A DNA stretch of 64,000 bases, taken from assembly GCF_003751265.1 (NCBI RefSeq), contig NZ_RJKN01000011.1:1-64000 (forward strand), written 5' to 3'. This stretch comes from Pseudokineococcus lusitanus (lineage in GTDB: Bacteria > Actinomycetota > Actinomycetes > Actinomycetales > Quadrisphaeraceae). The notes under the pieces are model-generated. The model saw only the letters and a list, made by a program, of their open reading frames with translations, was not told the DNA's origin and made no database searches. Numbering within the stretch: the first letter of the stretch is position 1; the number at the start of each line of letters is the position of its first letter. The position numbers and the translations under genes were made by a program. This document shows positions 36,021 to 45,465 of the stretch, piece by piece.

Positions 36021-38729
36021 GTGGAGGCGCGGCCCGGGTACCCCCGGCACTGGGAGGCCGACGTGCTGCTGCGCGACGGCGGCACGGCCCACCTGCGGCC
36101 CATCACCCCGGACGACGCCGAGGCGCTGCAGCGCTTCCACGTGGCGCAGTCGCCGGAGTCGGTCTACCTCCGCTTCTTCTCGGCCATGCCCCGGCTGTCG
36201 GACCGGGACCTCCGCCGCTTCACCGAGGTCGACCACACCGACCGGGTCGCGCTCGTCGCGACCATCGGCGACGACATCGTCGGCATCGGCCGCTACGACC
36301 GCCTCGACGCCGAGGAGGGCCCCGGGCCCGGCGGCGCCACCGGCCGGCGGGCGGCGGAGGTCGCGTTCAACATCGCCGACGCCCACCAGGGCCGGGGGCT
36401 GGGCTCGGTGCTGCTCGAGCACCTCGCGGCCGCCGCCCGCGAGCGCGGCGTCGACCGCTTCGTCGCCGAGGTGCTCCCGCAGAACCGGAAGATGACGAGC
36501 GTCTTCACCGACGCGGGCTACGAGGTCACGCACGCCTACGACGACGGCGTCGTGAGCCTCGGCTTCGACATCGACCCGACCGAGCGCTCCCTCGCGGTGA
36601 CGGCGGCGCGCGAGCACCGCGCCGAGGCCAGCAGCCTCCGGGCGCTGCTGACGCCGCGGTCGGTCGCCGTCGTCGGGGCGAGCCGGTCGCCGGGCTCGGT
36701 GGGCGGCGTCGTCCTCACCAACCTCCTCGCCGCCGGGTACGCCGGGCGGCTGCACGCCGTCCACCCCGAGGCGCCCGTCGTCGAGGGCGTCCGCACCCAC
36801 GACAGCCTCCGCGTGCTCCCCGAGCCGGTCGACCTCGTCGTCGTCGCCGTGCCCGCGGAGGCCGTCCTCGGCGTCGTGCGCGACGCGGCGCTCGTCCACG
36901 CCCGCGGCGTCGTCGTCGTGTCGAGCGGCTTCGCCGAGACGGGGCCGGTCGGCCTCGAGCGCCAGCGCGCGCTCGTGCGCCTGGCGCGGGCCAACGGGAT
37001 GCGCGTCGTCGGGCCGAACTCGCTGGGGCTGCTGAGCACCGACCCCGAGGTGCGGCTGAACGCGTCGCTCGCGCCCGACCTGCCCCCGGCCGGCCGGCTC
37101 GGCCTCTTCAGCCAGTCCGGCGCCCTCGCCGTCGCCGTCCTGTCGTCGGCGGCCCGGCGCGGCCTCGGGGTGTCGAGCTTCGTCTCGGCGGGCAACCGCG
37201 CCGACGTCTCCGGCAACGACCTCATGCAGTTCTGGGAGGAGGACGAGCGCACCGGCGTCGTCGGCCTCTACCTCGAGAGCATCGGCAACCCGCGCAAGTT
37301 CTCGCGGATCGCGCGGCGGCTGGCGGCGGTCAAGCCGGTCGTCGTCGTGAAGTCCGGCTCGTCGACGGGCGCGCCGCCCGGCCACGCCGTCCGCACCTCG
37401 CGCGCGCCGCGGGAGGCGCTGGGGGAGATGCTCCGCCAGGCCGGCGTCATCCGCGTGGAGAACATCCACCAGCTCTTCGACACCGCCCAGCTGCTCGTCG
37501 CGCAGCCGCTGCCGGCGGGCGAGCGGGTCGCGGTCGTCGGCAACTCCGCCGCGCTGGGGACCCTCGCCGCGGAGGCGCTCGAGGGCAAGGGGCTGGCCGT
37601 GGCGGGGGCGCCGGTCACCGTGCACCCCGAGGCGGACGCCGAGGAGTGCGCGGTCGCCCTCCGGGAGGTCTACGCGCGCGACGACGTCGACGCGGTCGTC
37701 GCCTGCTTCGCGCCGCCCGTCGGCGGCGTGGACACCGACGTGGCCTCCCGGCTGGCCACGGCCGCCGCCGCGTCCGACAAGACGTCCGTGGCCTGCTTCG
37801 TCGGCATGCACGGTGTGCAGGAGGCCCTCTCGGCGCCGTCGGCCTCGGGGGAGACGCGGGTCGTGCCGTCCTACCCCAGCCCGGAGGACGCCGTGCGGGC
37901 GCTCGTGGCGGCCGTCCGCTACGCGGCCTGGCGCCAGCGCGACGCCGGCCCGCGCGTGCAGCCCGAGGGCGTCGACGCCGAGACGGCCCGCGCGCTCGTC
38001 GAGGAGGCCCTGCGCGGGCTGCCCGCCGACGACGACGGCCTCGTGCAGATCGAGCTCGGCCAGGAGGCGGCCGCCCGCCTGCTCGCCTGCTACGGCGTCC
38101 GTCTCGAGCCGTCGGTCGTCGCCCACGACGTCGAGGAGGCCGTCGCCGCGGCGAGCCGCACGGGCTACCCGCTGGCGCTGCGCTTCGCCGACCGGGCGCT
38201 GCGCCGGCGACGGGACCTCGCCGGCATGCGCGCCGACGTGGACGACGAGGCCGACCTGCGGCGCGACTGGGCCTTCCTCCGCGCGCAGCCGGGCGTGGGG
38301 GAGGAGCCCGTGCTCGTGCAGGGGATGGCGCCGCCCGGTGTGCCCGTGACGGTCTCGACGATGGAGGACGAGCTCTTCGGCCCCGTCGTGTCCTTCGGCC
38401 TCGCCGGCGACGCGTCCGAGCTGCTCGGGGACGTCGCCCACCGCATCCCGCCGCTGACGACGGGCGACGTCGCCGACCTCGTCCGCGGGGTGCGCGCCGC
38501 GCCGCGCCTCTTCGGGTACCGCGGGTCGCCGCCGCTCGACGTCGCGGCGCTGGAGGACCTCCTGGCCCGGGTCAGCGTCCTCGCCGACGACCTGCCCGAG
38601 GTCGCCGAGATGGCGCTGACGCCGGTCGTCGTCTCCCAGCAGGGCCTGCAGGTGCTCCTCGCACGGGTCCGCCTGGCGCGCACCGACCGCCGCCGCGCGG
38701 ACACGGGCTCCCGCCGCGTCATGCGCTGA
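36021..38729 (+). CDS. GNAT / NDP-forming acyl-CoA synthetase fusion
   Basis: 902 aa from GTG 36021. Residues ~20-185 are a GNAT acetyltransferase (acetyl-CoA loop HQGRGLGSVLLEHL, ~121-134). Then come an acyl-CoA synthetase CoA-binding domain (VAVVGASRSPGSVGGVVLTN), succinyl-CoA-ligase-like domains (NGMRVVGPNSLGLL, GRLGLFSQSGALA), and an ATP-grasp domain in the last ~230 residues. This is the architecture of protein lysine acetyltransferases (Pat type) with GNAT first. In the synthetase loop after VVVKSGSS the usual SHTG is replaced by GHAVRTS, so ligase activity may be lost and the module may only sense a ligand. Confidence 0.9.
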   Translation: MEARPGYPRHWEADVLLRDGGTAHLRPITPDDAEALQRFHVAQSPESVYLRFFSAMPRLSDRDLRRFTEVDHTDRVALVATIGDDIVGIGRYDRLDAEEGPGPGGATGRRAAEVAFNIADAHQGRGLGSVLLEHLAAAARERGVDRFVAEVLPQNRKMTSVFTDAGYEVTHAYDDGVVSLGFDIDPTERSLAVTAAREHRAEASSLRALLTPRSVAVVGASRSPGSVGGVVLTNLLAAGYAGRLHAVHPEAPVVEGVRTHDSLRVLPEPVDLVVVAVPAEAVLGVVRDAALVHARGVVVVSSGFAETGPVGLERQRALVRLARANGMRVVGPNSLGLLSTDPEVRLNASLAPDLPPAGRLGLFSQSGALAVAVLSSAARRGLGVSSFVSAGNRADVSGNDLMQFWEEDERTGVVGLYLESIGNPRKFSRIARRLAAVKPVVVVKSGSSTGAPPGHAVRTSRAPREALGEMLRQAGVIRVENIHQLFDTAQLLVAQPLPAGERVAVVGNSAALGTLAAEALEGKGLAVAGAPVTVHPEADAEECAVALREVYARDDVDAVVACFAPPVGGVDTDVASRLATAAAASDKTSVACFVGMHGVQEALSAPSASGETRVVPSYPSPEDAVRALVAAVRYAAWRQRDAGPRVQPEGVDAETARALVEEALRGLPADDDGLVQIELGQEAAARLLACYGVRLEPSVVAHDVEEAVAAASRTGYPLALRFADRALRRRRDLAGMRADVDDEADLRRDWAFLRAQPGVGEEPVLVQGMAPPGVPVTVSTMEDELFGPVVSFGLAGDASELLGDVAHRIPPLTTGDVADLVRGVRAAPRLFGYRGSPPLDVAALEDLLARVSVLADDLPEVAEMALTPVVVSQQGLQVLLARVRLARTDRRRADTGSRRVMR

Positions 38730-38794
38730 GGCGCCCGGCGGCGCGCGCTCCCCGGCGCGGCGTCGGGAGCACCGGGGGCGTCGGTGCCAGGTGG

Positions 38795-38800
38795 CACGAT
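38795..38800 (+). promoter_or_regulatory. -10-like element, leaderless DUF5998 gene
   Basis: CACGAT ends 6 nt before GTG 38807. It has the ANNNT core but C in the first position. Confidence 0.4.
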
Positions 38801-38806
38801 GCCGCC

Positions 38807-39481
38807 GTGCCGACGTCGCGACCGCCCCGGTCCCCCCGCTCCCCGCGCCCCGGGCGCGGCCCCGCCGAGGTGCCGGGCGACGCGCTGGCCGAGGACCTGC
38901 GGCGCGCCGTCGAGCACGCCGGCTACTACCCGGCGCTCGTCGCCGACGTCCTCGCGGTGGCGCTCGGCGGCGAGGACGTCGCGGCCCACCTCGTGCACCA
39001 GGAGACGACGTTCGACGGCGACGAGGTGCGCCGCCACGTCACCGTCGTCGTCCTCACGCCGACCCGTCTCGTCGTCGCCCACGCCGACGACGGCACCGAC
39101 GTCGCGGGGGAGACCGCCGGGCCGCGCTCGCACGCCGCCGCCGCGTCCACCGAGGCGGTGCCGCTGGCGCAGGTGCGCTCCGTCCTCCTCTCGCACGTCG
39201 TCCAGCGGCCGGACCGGTACCACGGCGGCGACCCGGTGGCCGAGCTCACCGTGACGATCGGCTGGGGCTCCGTCCAGCGGCTCGACCTCGAGCCCGCCAC
39301 CTGCGCCGACCCCCAGTGCGACGCCGACCACGGCTACAGCGGGTCGCTCGCCAGCGACGACGTCGTCCTGCGGGTGAGCGCCGCGGCGGACGGCGCCGAC
39401 GCCGTCGCCCGGGCGCTGCGCTTCGCGGCCGCCCTCTCCGCGGCCACCGGGGCGGCGGCCGGCGCCGCGCGCACGGCGTGA
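38807..39481 (+). CDS. DUF5998 family protein
   Basis: 224 aa from GTG 38807. Basic Pro/Arg start, then a compact domain: LRRAVEHAGYYPALVADVLAV, ETTFDGDEVRRHVTVVVLTP, AELTVTIGWGSVQRLDLEP, and CADPQCDADHGYSGSLASDD with two Cys and a His. This matches DUF5998, an actinobacterial family of unknown function found between an acetyltransferase and a phosphodiesterase gene in streptomycetes too. The fold may be PH/GRAM-like (inference). Followed by a 4-nt overlap with the phosphodiesterase. Confidence 0.85.
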   Translation: MPTSRPPRSPRSPRPGRGPAEVPGDALAEDLRRAVEHAGYYPALVADVLAVALGGEDVAAHLVHQETTFDGDEVRRHVTVVVLTPTRLVVAHADDGTDVAGETAGPRSHAAAASTEAVPLAQVRSVLLSHVVQRPDRYHGGDPVAELTVTIGWGSVQRLDLEPATCADPQCDADHGYSGSLASDDVVLRVSAAADGADAVARALRFAAALSAATGAAAGAARTA

Positions 39482-40620
39482 CCCCCGCCGCCGGCGCGGG
39501 CGACGAGCCCTTCGACGGCGCCCTGTCCGACGTCCTGCCCGCCGTGGCCGCCGCCCTCGGGGCGCCCCAGCGGTCCGTCGACCTCGCGCTGCCCGAGGCG
39601 GCGCGCGCCGTCGTCGTCCTCGTCGACGGGCTGGGGGACGCCCAGCTCGCGGGTGCGGGCGCCGACGCGGGGCGGCTGCGCGAGATGCGCGGCGACGGGC
39701 GCGTGCTGCGCACGGGCCACCCCTCGACGACGGCGACGTCGATGGGCTCCTTCGGCACCGGGCTGCTGCCGGGGGCCCACGGCCTCGTCGGCTACGACGT
39801 CCTCGACCCGGACCGCGGCGTGCTCCTCAACGAGCTGGCCTGGGACACGGCCGTCGACCCGCGCCGCTGGCAGCCGACGCCGACCGTCTTCCAGCACCTC
39901 GTCGCGGCGGGCGTCGCCTGCACCCAGGTGGGGCCCGCCCACTTCGCCGGCTCGGGGCTCACCGAGGCCGCCCTCCGCGGCCCGGAGTTCGTCAGCGCGC
40001 GGACCCTCGACGCGCGGGTCGACGCCACCGCCCGGGCGGTGCGGGCCACCCCGCGCGGCCTCGTCTACCTCTACTGGGGCGAGGTCGACCGCACCGGCCA
40101 CGAGAGCGGCTGGCAGACCGAGGCCTGGCGCCGCGAGATCGCCGAGGTCGACCTCGCGCTCCGCACGCTCGAGCGGCGCCTGCCCCCCGACGCCCTCCTC
40201 GTCGTCACCGCCGACCACGGCATGGTCGACGTGCCGGGGGGCGCCGCACGGCTCGACCTCGCCGACGACGCCGAGCTGGCCCGCGACGTCCCGCTGTCCG
40301 GCGGGGAGCCGCGGGCGCCGATGCTCTACTGCGCGCCCGGCCGGGCCGAGGACGTGGCCGCCCGCTGGCGGGCGCTGCTGGGGGACCGCGCCGAGGTCCT
40401 GCTCCGCGCCGAGGCCGTGGCGGCCGGGTGGTTCGGCCCGGTGGCCGAGCACGTGCTGCCCCGGATCGGGGACGTCGTCGTGGCCTGCGCCGCCGGCACG
40501 AGCGTCCACGACTCGCGCACCCAGCGGCCGGCGCTCAAGGGGCTCGTGGGGATGCACGGCGGGCGCACGCGCGACGAGGTGGCCGTGCCGCTGCTCGTCG
40601 CCGGGCCGCGCGCCGCCTGA
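39478..40620 (+). CDS. Alkaline phosphatase-like phosphodiesterase
   Basis: 380 aa from GTG 39478 (overlap with DUF5998). Nucleotide pyrophosphatase/phosphodiesterase group of the alkaline phosphatase superfamily: metal Asp in VVLVDGLGDAQL, probable Thr nucleophile in HPSTTATSMGSFGTGL, Asp and His in GEVDRTGHESG, Asp-His in TADHGMVD, and a final His in GMHGGRTRDE. The metal set is complete. No signal peptide, so cytoplasmic. Substrate unknown; probably a phosphodiester. Confidence 0.9.
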   Translation: MTPAAGAGDEPFDGALSDVLPAVAAALGAPQRSVDLALPEAARAVVVLVDGLGDAQLAGAGADAGRLREMRGDGRVLRTGHPSTTATSMGSFGTGLLPGAHGLVGYDVLDPDRGVLLNELAWDTAVDPRRWQPTPTVFQHLVAAGVACTQVGPAHFAGSGLTEAALRGPEFVSARTLDARVDATARAVRATPRGLVYLYWGEVDRTGHESGWQTEAWRREIAEVDLALRTLERRLPPDALLVVTADHGMVDVPGGAARLDLADDAELARDVPLSGGEPRAPMLYCAPGRAEDVAARWRALLGDRAEVLLRAEAVAAGWFGPVAEHVLPRIGDVVVACAAGTSVHDSRTQRPALKGLVGMHGGRTRDEVAVPLLVAGPRAA

Positions 40621-40676
40621 GCCCGCGGCGGCCCCGTCGCGGGCCGCGCCTGGACGGGCCCCGGCCGGCGAGGGGG

Positions 40677-40682
40677 CAGGAT
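40677..40682 (+). promoter_or_regulatory. -10-like element, leaderless tdk
   Basis: CAGGAT ends 8 nt before GTG 40691. Weak first base, correct geometry. Confidence 0.4.
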
Positions 40683-40690
40683 GGCTGCCC

Positions 40691-41389
40691 GTGGCCGAGC
40701 TCGTCTTCTTCACCGGGACCATGGACTGCGGCAAGTCGACGCTGGCCCTGCAGATGGACCACAACCACGCCGCCCGGGGCCGGGGCGGCCTGCTGCTGAC
40801 CCGCTTCGACCGGGCCGGCGAGGCCGTCATCTCGAGCCGGCTCGGGCTCCGCCGCCCCGCCGTCGAGGTGCACGACGGCACGGACCTCTGGGCCGAGGTC
40901 GCCCGGCGTCGGACGCAGGGCACGCGGGTGGACTACCTCGTCTGCGACGAGGCGCAGTTCTACGCGCCCGCGCAGGTCGAGCAGCTCGCGCGGGTCGTCG
41001 ACGAGATGGACGTCGACGTCTTCGCCTACGGCATCACCACCGACTTCCGCACCCGGCTCTTCCCCGGCTCGCAGCGGCTCCTCGAGCTGGCCGACCGGGT
41101 GCAGGTGCTCCAGGTGGAGGCGCTGTGCTGGTGCGGCGCACGGGCCACGCACAACGCCCGCACCCTCGACGGGGCGATGGTCCTCGAGGGGGACCAGGTG
41201 GTCGTCGGCGACGTCGCGGAGGACGGCTCCCCGGCCGCCGCCCCCGGAGAGGTGGGCTACGAGGTGCTGTGCCGCCGCCACCACCGCCGCGGCGAGACGG
41301 CGGCCGCCGCGCACGCGGCGGCCCTGTCGCCCGACGTCCTGCCGTTCGGCGACGCCGACCCCGCCGGACGGCCCGACGCCCCGGCGTGA
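40691..41389 (+). CDS. tdk: Thymidine kinase
   Basis: 232 aa from GTG 40691; the nearby ATG at 40681 is out of frame. P-loop GTMDCGKST at 9-17, Walker-B-like VCDEAQFY near 85-92, and the FAYGITTDFRTRLFPGS substrate loop. A zinc site has CWCG (WCGARATHNAR) and a CRRHH segment near the C-terminus. Type II thymidine kinase, salvaging thymidine to dTMP with ATP. Its gene converges on sepH. Confidence 0.94.
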   Translation: MAELVFFTGTMDCGKSTLALQMDHNHAARGRGGLLLTRFDRAGEAVISSRLGLRRPAVEVHDGTDLWAEVARRRTQGTRVDYLVCDEAQFYAPAQVEQLARVVDEMDVDVFAYGITTDFRTRLFPGSQRLLELADRVQVLQVEALCWCGARATHNARTLDGAMVLEGDQVVVGDVAEDGSPAAAPGEVGYEVLCRRHHRRGETAAAAHAAALSPDVLPFGDADPAGRPDAPA

Positions 41390-41427
41390 CGTCGCCCCCG
41401 GCGTCCCCCTGGGCCGGGAGAGGGCGG

Positions 41428-41467
41428 CTCCCGAGGGGGAAGGAGACGCCTCCTCCACCCTCGGGAG
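41428..41467 (+). terminator. Stem-loop downstream of tdk
   Basis: CTCCCGAGGG (41428-41437) pairs perfectly with CCCTCGGGAG (41458-41467). Inside, AGGAG (41441-41445) pairs with CTCCT (41450-41454). The region separates the convergent tdk and sepH genes, so it could end transcription both ways. Confidence 0.65.
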
Positions 41468-41564
41468 TCCGTCAGGGGTGAGGTGGACGCCTCCTTCACG
41501 GTCGCGAGCCCCTGAGAGGCGACGTGGACGTCCACGTCACCCTCGGGAGCCCCGCTCAGGTGAC
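41442..41564. repeat. Three degenerate 41-bp tandem units
   Basis: Units start at 41442, 41483 and 41524. Each opens with a GTGGACGCCTCC-like block, has CCTCGGGAGCCC-like sequence in the middle and ends near GGTGA. I count 27/40 matches between units 1 and 3 and 29/41 between units 2 and 3. They fill most of the gap between tdk and sepH. Confidence 0.7.
41521..41538. repeat. 18-bp perfect palindrome
   Basis: GACGTGGAC followed by its exact inverse GTCCACGTC, in the third of the 41-bp units, 52 bp beyond the sepH stop. Confidence 0.85.
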
Positions 41565-41589
41565 GTCGGCGCCGGACCGGCCGCGCGGG

Positions 41590-42909
41590 TCAGTCCCGCT
41601 TCTGGCCGAAGACGATGTCGTCCCAGCTGGGGACGCCGGGGCGGGCGCCGCGGCGGGGGGCCTTCGGCGCGGCCGGGTCGGCGCCGGCGTCGGCGGGGAG
41701 CAGCTCCTCCTGGCCCGGCACGCCCCCGTCGGCGGGCGCCGGGTCCTCGGCGGCCGCGGGACCGCGACGACGGCGACGACGCCGCGAGGGCTCCTCGGCC
41801 GCCGCGGCGGGCTCCGCCGGCTCCTCGGGGTCGGGGCCGGCCGCGGGCTCGACGGGCGCGAGGACGGTGGCGTCCGTCGCCTCCTCCGGCCGCGAGGCCG
41901 GCGGGTGCGCGGCGGGCGGCTCGCCCGCGGCGTCCCACGGGTCCTCCGCGCCGGGCGTCGCGGCGCCGTCGCGCTCGCCGCGACCGGAGGTGAGGGCCTC
42001 CAGCTCGGCCCACGTGAGGGCCTCGAGCTCCTCGTCGTCCGGGTCCTCGGGGTCGGCCAGCGGCTGGCGCCGGCCCCGGCGCCCCCGCAGGTGGTCGAGG
42101 AGGTCGAGGGTGCGCCCGGCCCGCTCGCGCCGGTCCGCCTCGGCGGCGTCGGCCCCGTCGTCGACGTCGTCGACGTCCTGCGCGCCCTCGGGCTGCTCGT
42201 CGCCCGTCCGGCGGGTCGTCCCGTCCCCGTCGACGTCGTAGACCCGCTCGTCGACGGCGGGGCCCCGTCCCGGCGCGTCGTCGTCGCGCACCGCCGCGAG
42301 CCGCGGCGCCCCGCCCGGGGGCGGGGTCGGCTCGGCGGCGCCCACCGAGGACAGCCAGCGGGCCTCGTCGTCGAGGGGCTCGAGGTGCTCGCGCTGGGCG
42401 TCGTAGGCCCACGTGGCGCGGCGCTCGCGGGTGCCGGCGCGGAAGGCGGCCTGCAGGAGCCAGGCACCGTCCTCGCGCCGCCAGGCGTCCCACGCCGTCT
42501 CGGCGACGCCACGGGTGGCGAGGCGCTCGGCCACGAGCTCCTCGAGCGCCGGCGTCCGGCCGGAGCCGTCGCGCCACCGCACCGGCAGGGCGCGGGCACG
42601 GGCGGCCACGTGCGCGCGCTCGGCGAGCACGGGGCCCTCGTAGCGGCGGACGCGGGCGACGTCGGTGCCGCTCGCGGCGGCGATGTCCTCGGCGTCCTCG
42701 CCCGCGCGCAGGCGGGCCTGCACCTCGCGGGGGGTGAGGGCCGCCGGGGCGGGGGCGCCCGCGGGCGGGGCGCCGGGGCCGCGGCGGGCCGCCAGCCGCA
42801 GCGCGTCGTCCGCGCGCAGGCGGAACCGGGTGCCGTCCGCGGCCGCCAGGACGAGGTGAGGGCCCCGGGCGGGGTCCTCGTCCGTCCCGACCAGCGTCAG
42901 GTCCTGCAT
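41590..42909 (-). CDS. sepH: Cell-division protein SepH
   Basis: 439 aa from ATG 42909, with AGGAG 6 nt upstream. N-terminal ~130 residues are the DUF3071 domain ([20 protein letters not shown] and the helix-turn-helix-like [20 protein letters not shown]). A second conserved part lies to ~220 ([21 protein letters not shown]). Then a long acidic, Pro/Ala-rich disordered tail ends in the conserved [13 protein letters not shown] peptide. In Streptomyces SepH binds FtsZ and promotes its assembly. No membrane helix. Divergent from ferrochelatase, as in other actinomycetes. Confidence 0.93.
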   Translation of the reverse strand: MQDLTLVGTDEDPARGPHLVLAAADGTRFRLRADDALRLAARRGPGAPPAGAPAPAALTPREVQARLRAGEDAEDIAAASGTDVARVRRYEGPVLAERAHVAARARALPVRWRDGSGRTPALEELVAERLATRGVAETAWDAWRREDGAWLLQAAFRAGTRERRATWAYDAQREHLEPLDDEARWLSSVGAAEPTPPPGGAPRLAAVRDDDAPGRGPAVDERVYDVDGDGTTRRTGDEQPEGAQDVDDVDDGADAAEADRRERAGRTLDLLDHLRGRRGRRQPLADPEDPDDEELEALTWAELEALTSGRGERDGAATPGAEDPWDAAGEPPAAHPPASRPEEATDATVLAPVEPAAGPDPEEPAEPAAAAEEPSRRRRRRRGPAAAEDPAPADGGVPGQEELLPADAGADPAAPKAPRRGARPGVPSWDDIVFGQKRD

Positions 42910-43050
42910 GGGTCGCTCCTCGACGTCGTCGGCCGGCCCTCGTGCGCGGTCGCCGGCGGTCGCTGCGCGGCAGCCTGCCACCTCGGGCCCCGGCGGTGGC
43001 CCAGGCGCGGTGGCGCGGCGCCGCCGCGCGCGGGGGAGCGGGGCGCCCGG

Positions 43051-43056
43051 CACCAT
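43051..43056 (+). promoter_or_regulatory. -10-like element, leaderless ferrochelatase
   Basis: CACCAT ends 6 nt before GTG 43063. Confidence 0.45.
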
Positions 43057-43062
43057 GGGGGC

Positions 43063-44301
43063 GTGCCCGACGACCACGCCGACGACGCCCCCGCCCCGAC
43101 GACCGCGCCCCCCGCCCCGGCCCCCGCGCCGGGCCCCGGCGGGACCGGCGCCGGTGGTCCCCTCGCCCCCTACGACGCCGTGCTCCTGCTCTCCTTCGGC
43201 GGCCCCGAGGGCCACGACGACGTCATGCCGTTCCTGCGCAACGTCACCGCCGGCCGAGGCATCCCCGACGAGCGCCTCGAGGCGGTGGCCGAGCACTACC
43301 ACCACTTCGGCGGGCGCAGCCCCATCAACGACCAGAACCGCGACCTCCTCGCGGCGCTGCGCGGCGAGCTGGCCGCCCGTGGCCTCGGTGACGTCCCCGT
43401 CGCGTGGGGCAACCGCAACTGGGCGCCCTTCGTCACCGACGCGCTGCGCGACCTGCACGACGGCGGCGCCCGTCGCGTCGTCGTCGTCGCGACGAGCGCC
43501 TACGCCTCCTACTCGGGCTGCCGGCAGTACCGCGAGGACCTCGCCGAGGCCCTCGTCACGCTGGCCGGCGAGGGCCGCGACCTCGAGGTCGACAAGATCC
43601 GCCACTACTTCGACGCCCCCGGCTTCGTCGACGCCAACGCCGACGCGGCCGAGGCGGCGTGGCGGCGCCTGCCCGAGGACGTGCGCGACGGCGCGGAGCT
43701 CGTCTTCGTCACGCACTCCATCCCCACGGCCATGGCCGCCGGCGCCGGCCCCGAGGGCGGCGCCTACGAGCGGCAGCACGAGGACGTCGCCGAGGCCGTC
43801 GCGGAGCGGGTGCGCGCCCGCACGGGCGCCGCCCTCCCGCAGGCGCTCGTCTACTGCTCCCGCAGCGGCCCCCCGAGCCAGCCGTGGACGGAGCCGGACG
43901 TCAACGACCACCTCACCGCGCTGCACGGCCGCGGCGTGCCCTCCGTCGTCGTCGCGCCGATCGGCTTCGTCAGCGACCACATGGAGGTCGTCTACGACCT
44001 CGACACCGAGGCGCGCGAGACCGCCGACGGGCTGGGCCTGCCGATGGAGCGCGCGGCCACGGCCGGCGTCGCGCCCGGCTTCGTGGCGGGCCTCGTCGAC
44101 CTCGTCGTCGAGCGCGCGGCGGCGAGCCGGGCCGCCGCCGGCGAGCAGGAGCCGCCGGTGCGGCCGTCCGCCGTGCCCTCCGGCCCCTCGCACGACGTCT
44201 GCCCCGTCGGCTGCTGCCTGAACCTGCGCGCGGCGAAGCCGGCCGCCTGCGGCCGCGACTGGCCCGGGGCGCGGGCCCTCCTCGCCGGGGCCGGGGCGTG
44301 A
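43063..44301 (+). CDS. cpfC: Coproporphyrin ferrochelatase
   Basis: 412 aa from GTG 43063. It inserts iron into coproporphyrin III in the actinobacterial haem route. Motifs: [34 protein letters not shown], the catalytic His in [10 protein letters not shown] (~217), and [20 protein letters not shown]. One Cys in SGCRQYRED plus three or four in the C-terminal [20 protein letters not shown] match the [2Fe-2S] ligand pattern of mycobacterial ferrochelatase. The first ~35 residues are Pro/Ala-rich. Overlaps the next gene by 4 nt. Confidence 0.94.
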   Translation: MPDDHADDAPAPTTAPPAPAPAPGPGGTGAGGPLAPYDAVLLLSFGGPEGHDDVMPFLRNVTAGRGIPDERLEAVAEHYHHFGGRSPINDQNRDLLAALRGELAARGLGDVPVAWGNRNWAPFVTDALRDLHDGGARRVVVVATSAYASYSGCRQYREDLAEALVTLAGEGRDLEVDKIRHYFDAPGFVDANADAAEAAWRRLPEDVRDGAELVFVTHSIPTAMAAGAGPEGGAYERQHEDVAEAVAERVRARTGAALPQALVYCSRSGPPSQPWTEPDVNDHLTALHGRGVPSVVVAPIGFVSDHMEVVYDLDTEARETADGLGLPMERAATAGVAPGFVAGLVDLVVERAAASRAAAGEQEPPVRPSAVPSGPSHDVCPVGCCLNLRAAKPAACGRDWPGARALLAGAGA

Positions 44302-45173
44302 GCGCCGCGACGACGGCGCTGCCGGGCCCCGAGGAGCTGGCGACGCTCCTCGACCTCGCCGAGCGCGTGGCCCGTGCCGCCGGCGAGCTGCTCGCCACCC
44401 AGCGGCCCGCGGACCTCGGCGTCCAGTCGACGAAGTCGAGCGCCACCGACGTCGTCACCGCCATGGACACCGCCTCCGAGGCGCTGCTGCTGCGCCTCCT
44501 GCGCGCGGAGCGCCCCGACGACGGCGTCCTCGGCGAGGAGGGCGGAGCCAGCGGCGGCACGAGCGGCGTCACGTGGGTCGTCGACCCGCTCGACGGCACG
44601 GTCAACTACTTCTACGGGCTGCCGACGTACGCCGTCAGCGTCGCCGCGGTGGTCGGCGACGGCCCGCCCGGCGAGCGACCGGACCCGCGGACGTGGACGG
44701 CGCTCGTCGGCTGCGTCCACGACCCCGTGAGCGGGCGCACGTGGACGGCGTCGCGCGGCGGCGGGGCCCGCCTCGACGGCGCCCCGCTGCGCGGCCCCGC
44801 CGAGGTCCCCCTCGACCGGGCGCTCGTCGGGACCGGCTTCGGCTACACCCCGCAGCGCCGGGCGGCGCAGGCCAGGGTGGTGGCGGACGTCCTGCCGCGG
44901 GTGCGGGACCTGCGCCGGGCCGGCGTCGCGTCCCTCGACCTCTGCGCCCTCGCCACGGGCTGGCTCGACGCCTACTACGAGCGGGGCCTGCAGCCCTGGG
45001 ACCACGCGGCCGGCGCGCTCGTCGCCGCCGAGGCCGGGGCCGTCGTCCGCGGGCTCGCGCCCGGCTCGGCGCCGTCCGAGGAGTTCTGCCTCGCGGCCGC
45101 CCCGGCCCTCGTCGCCGAGCTCGGCGACGTCCTCGTCGCCCTCGACCCGCTGGCCGAGGAGCCCGCCCCCTGA
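44298..45173 (+). CDS. Inositol monophosphatase family protein
   Basis: 291 aa from GTG 44298, overlapping cpfC. Metal-binding motifs are intact: [22 protein letters not shown], and [16 protein letters not shown]. Mg-dependent phosphatase of the FIG superfamily; candidates are inositol-1-phosphate or another sugar phosphate. Actinomycetes commonly have one beside ferrochelatase or the sepH locus. Closed by an 18-bp hairpin. Confidence 0.93.
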   Translation: MSAATTALPGPEELATLLDLAERVARAAGELLATQRPADLGVQSTKSSATDVVTAMDTASEALLLRLLRAERPDDGVLGEEGGASGGTSGVTWVVDPLDGTVNYFYGLPTYAVSVAAVVGDGPPGERPDPRTWTALVGCVHDPVSGRTWTASRGGGARLDGAPLRGPAEVPLDRALVGTGFGYTPQRRAAQARVVADVLPRVRDLRRAGVASLDLCALATGWLDAYYERGLQPWDHAAGALVAAEAGAVVRGLAPGSAPSEEFCLAAAPALVAELGDVLVALDPLAEEPAP

Positions 45174-45191
45174 GGCACCGGGCCCGCACAT

Positions 45192-45230
45192 GACGAAGGC
45201 CCCCTCCCGGTGCGGGAGGGGGCCTTCGTC
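45192..45230. terminator. 18-bp hairpin between convergent genes
   Basis: GACGAAGGCCCCCTCCCG (45192-45209) pairs perfectly with 45213-45230 around a GTG loop. It lies between the IMPase stop and the stop of the small minus-strand gene at 45280, so it can serve both. Confidence 0.85.
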
Positions 45231-45279
45231 GTGCGGGACGGGCGGGGCCGACCGGGCCCGGCGGAGCCGGGCCGACGGG

Positions 45280-45465
45280 TCAGGCGCCGGCGCCCGACGC
45301 GGCGCCGGGGAGGGCCACGTCGTTGTCCTCGGCGAGGCGGGCCAGGGACTCCAGCTCGCCGGTGTGGACGGACACGAGGTACTCGTCGCCCTCGGCCCTC
45401 GCGCTGTCCAGGGCGCTGCGGGCCTCTCGGACCCTCTCGTGGACGTTGCTCGCGAACTCGCTCAT
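45280..45465 (-). CDS. Small helical hypothetical protein
   Basis: 61 aa from ATG 45465, GGAGG 5 nt upstream. Sequence is a charged helical hairpin: [19 protein letters not shown], a short turn, then [20 protein letters not shown]. Followed by a Gly/Ala tail. Unknown family, soluble; similar short proteins occur widely in actinomycetes. Confidence 0.75.
   Translation of the reverse strand: MSEFASNVHERVREARSALDSARAEGDEYLVSVHTGELESLARLAEDNDVALPGAASGAGA

Noticed and set aside
31013-38441. Very long open frames antisense to parE, parC and the GNAT fusion
   Set aside because: They are Arg/Ala/Gly-rich shadows produced by high GC; no domains, and the opposite strand has clear genes.
40681-40690. 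ATG 40681 as the tdk start
   Set aside because: Out of frame with the P-loop; GTG 40691 is in frame and fits the leaderless geometry.
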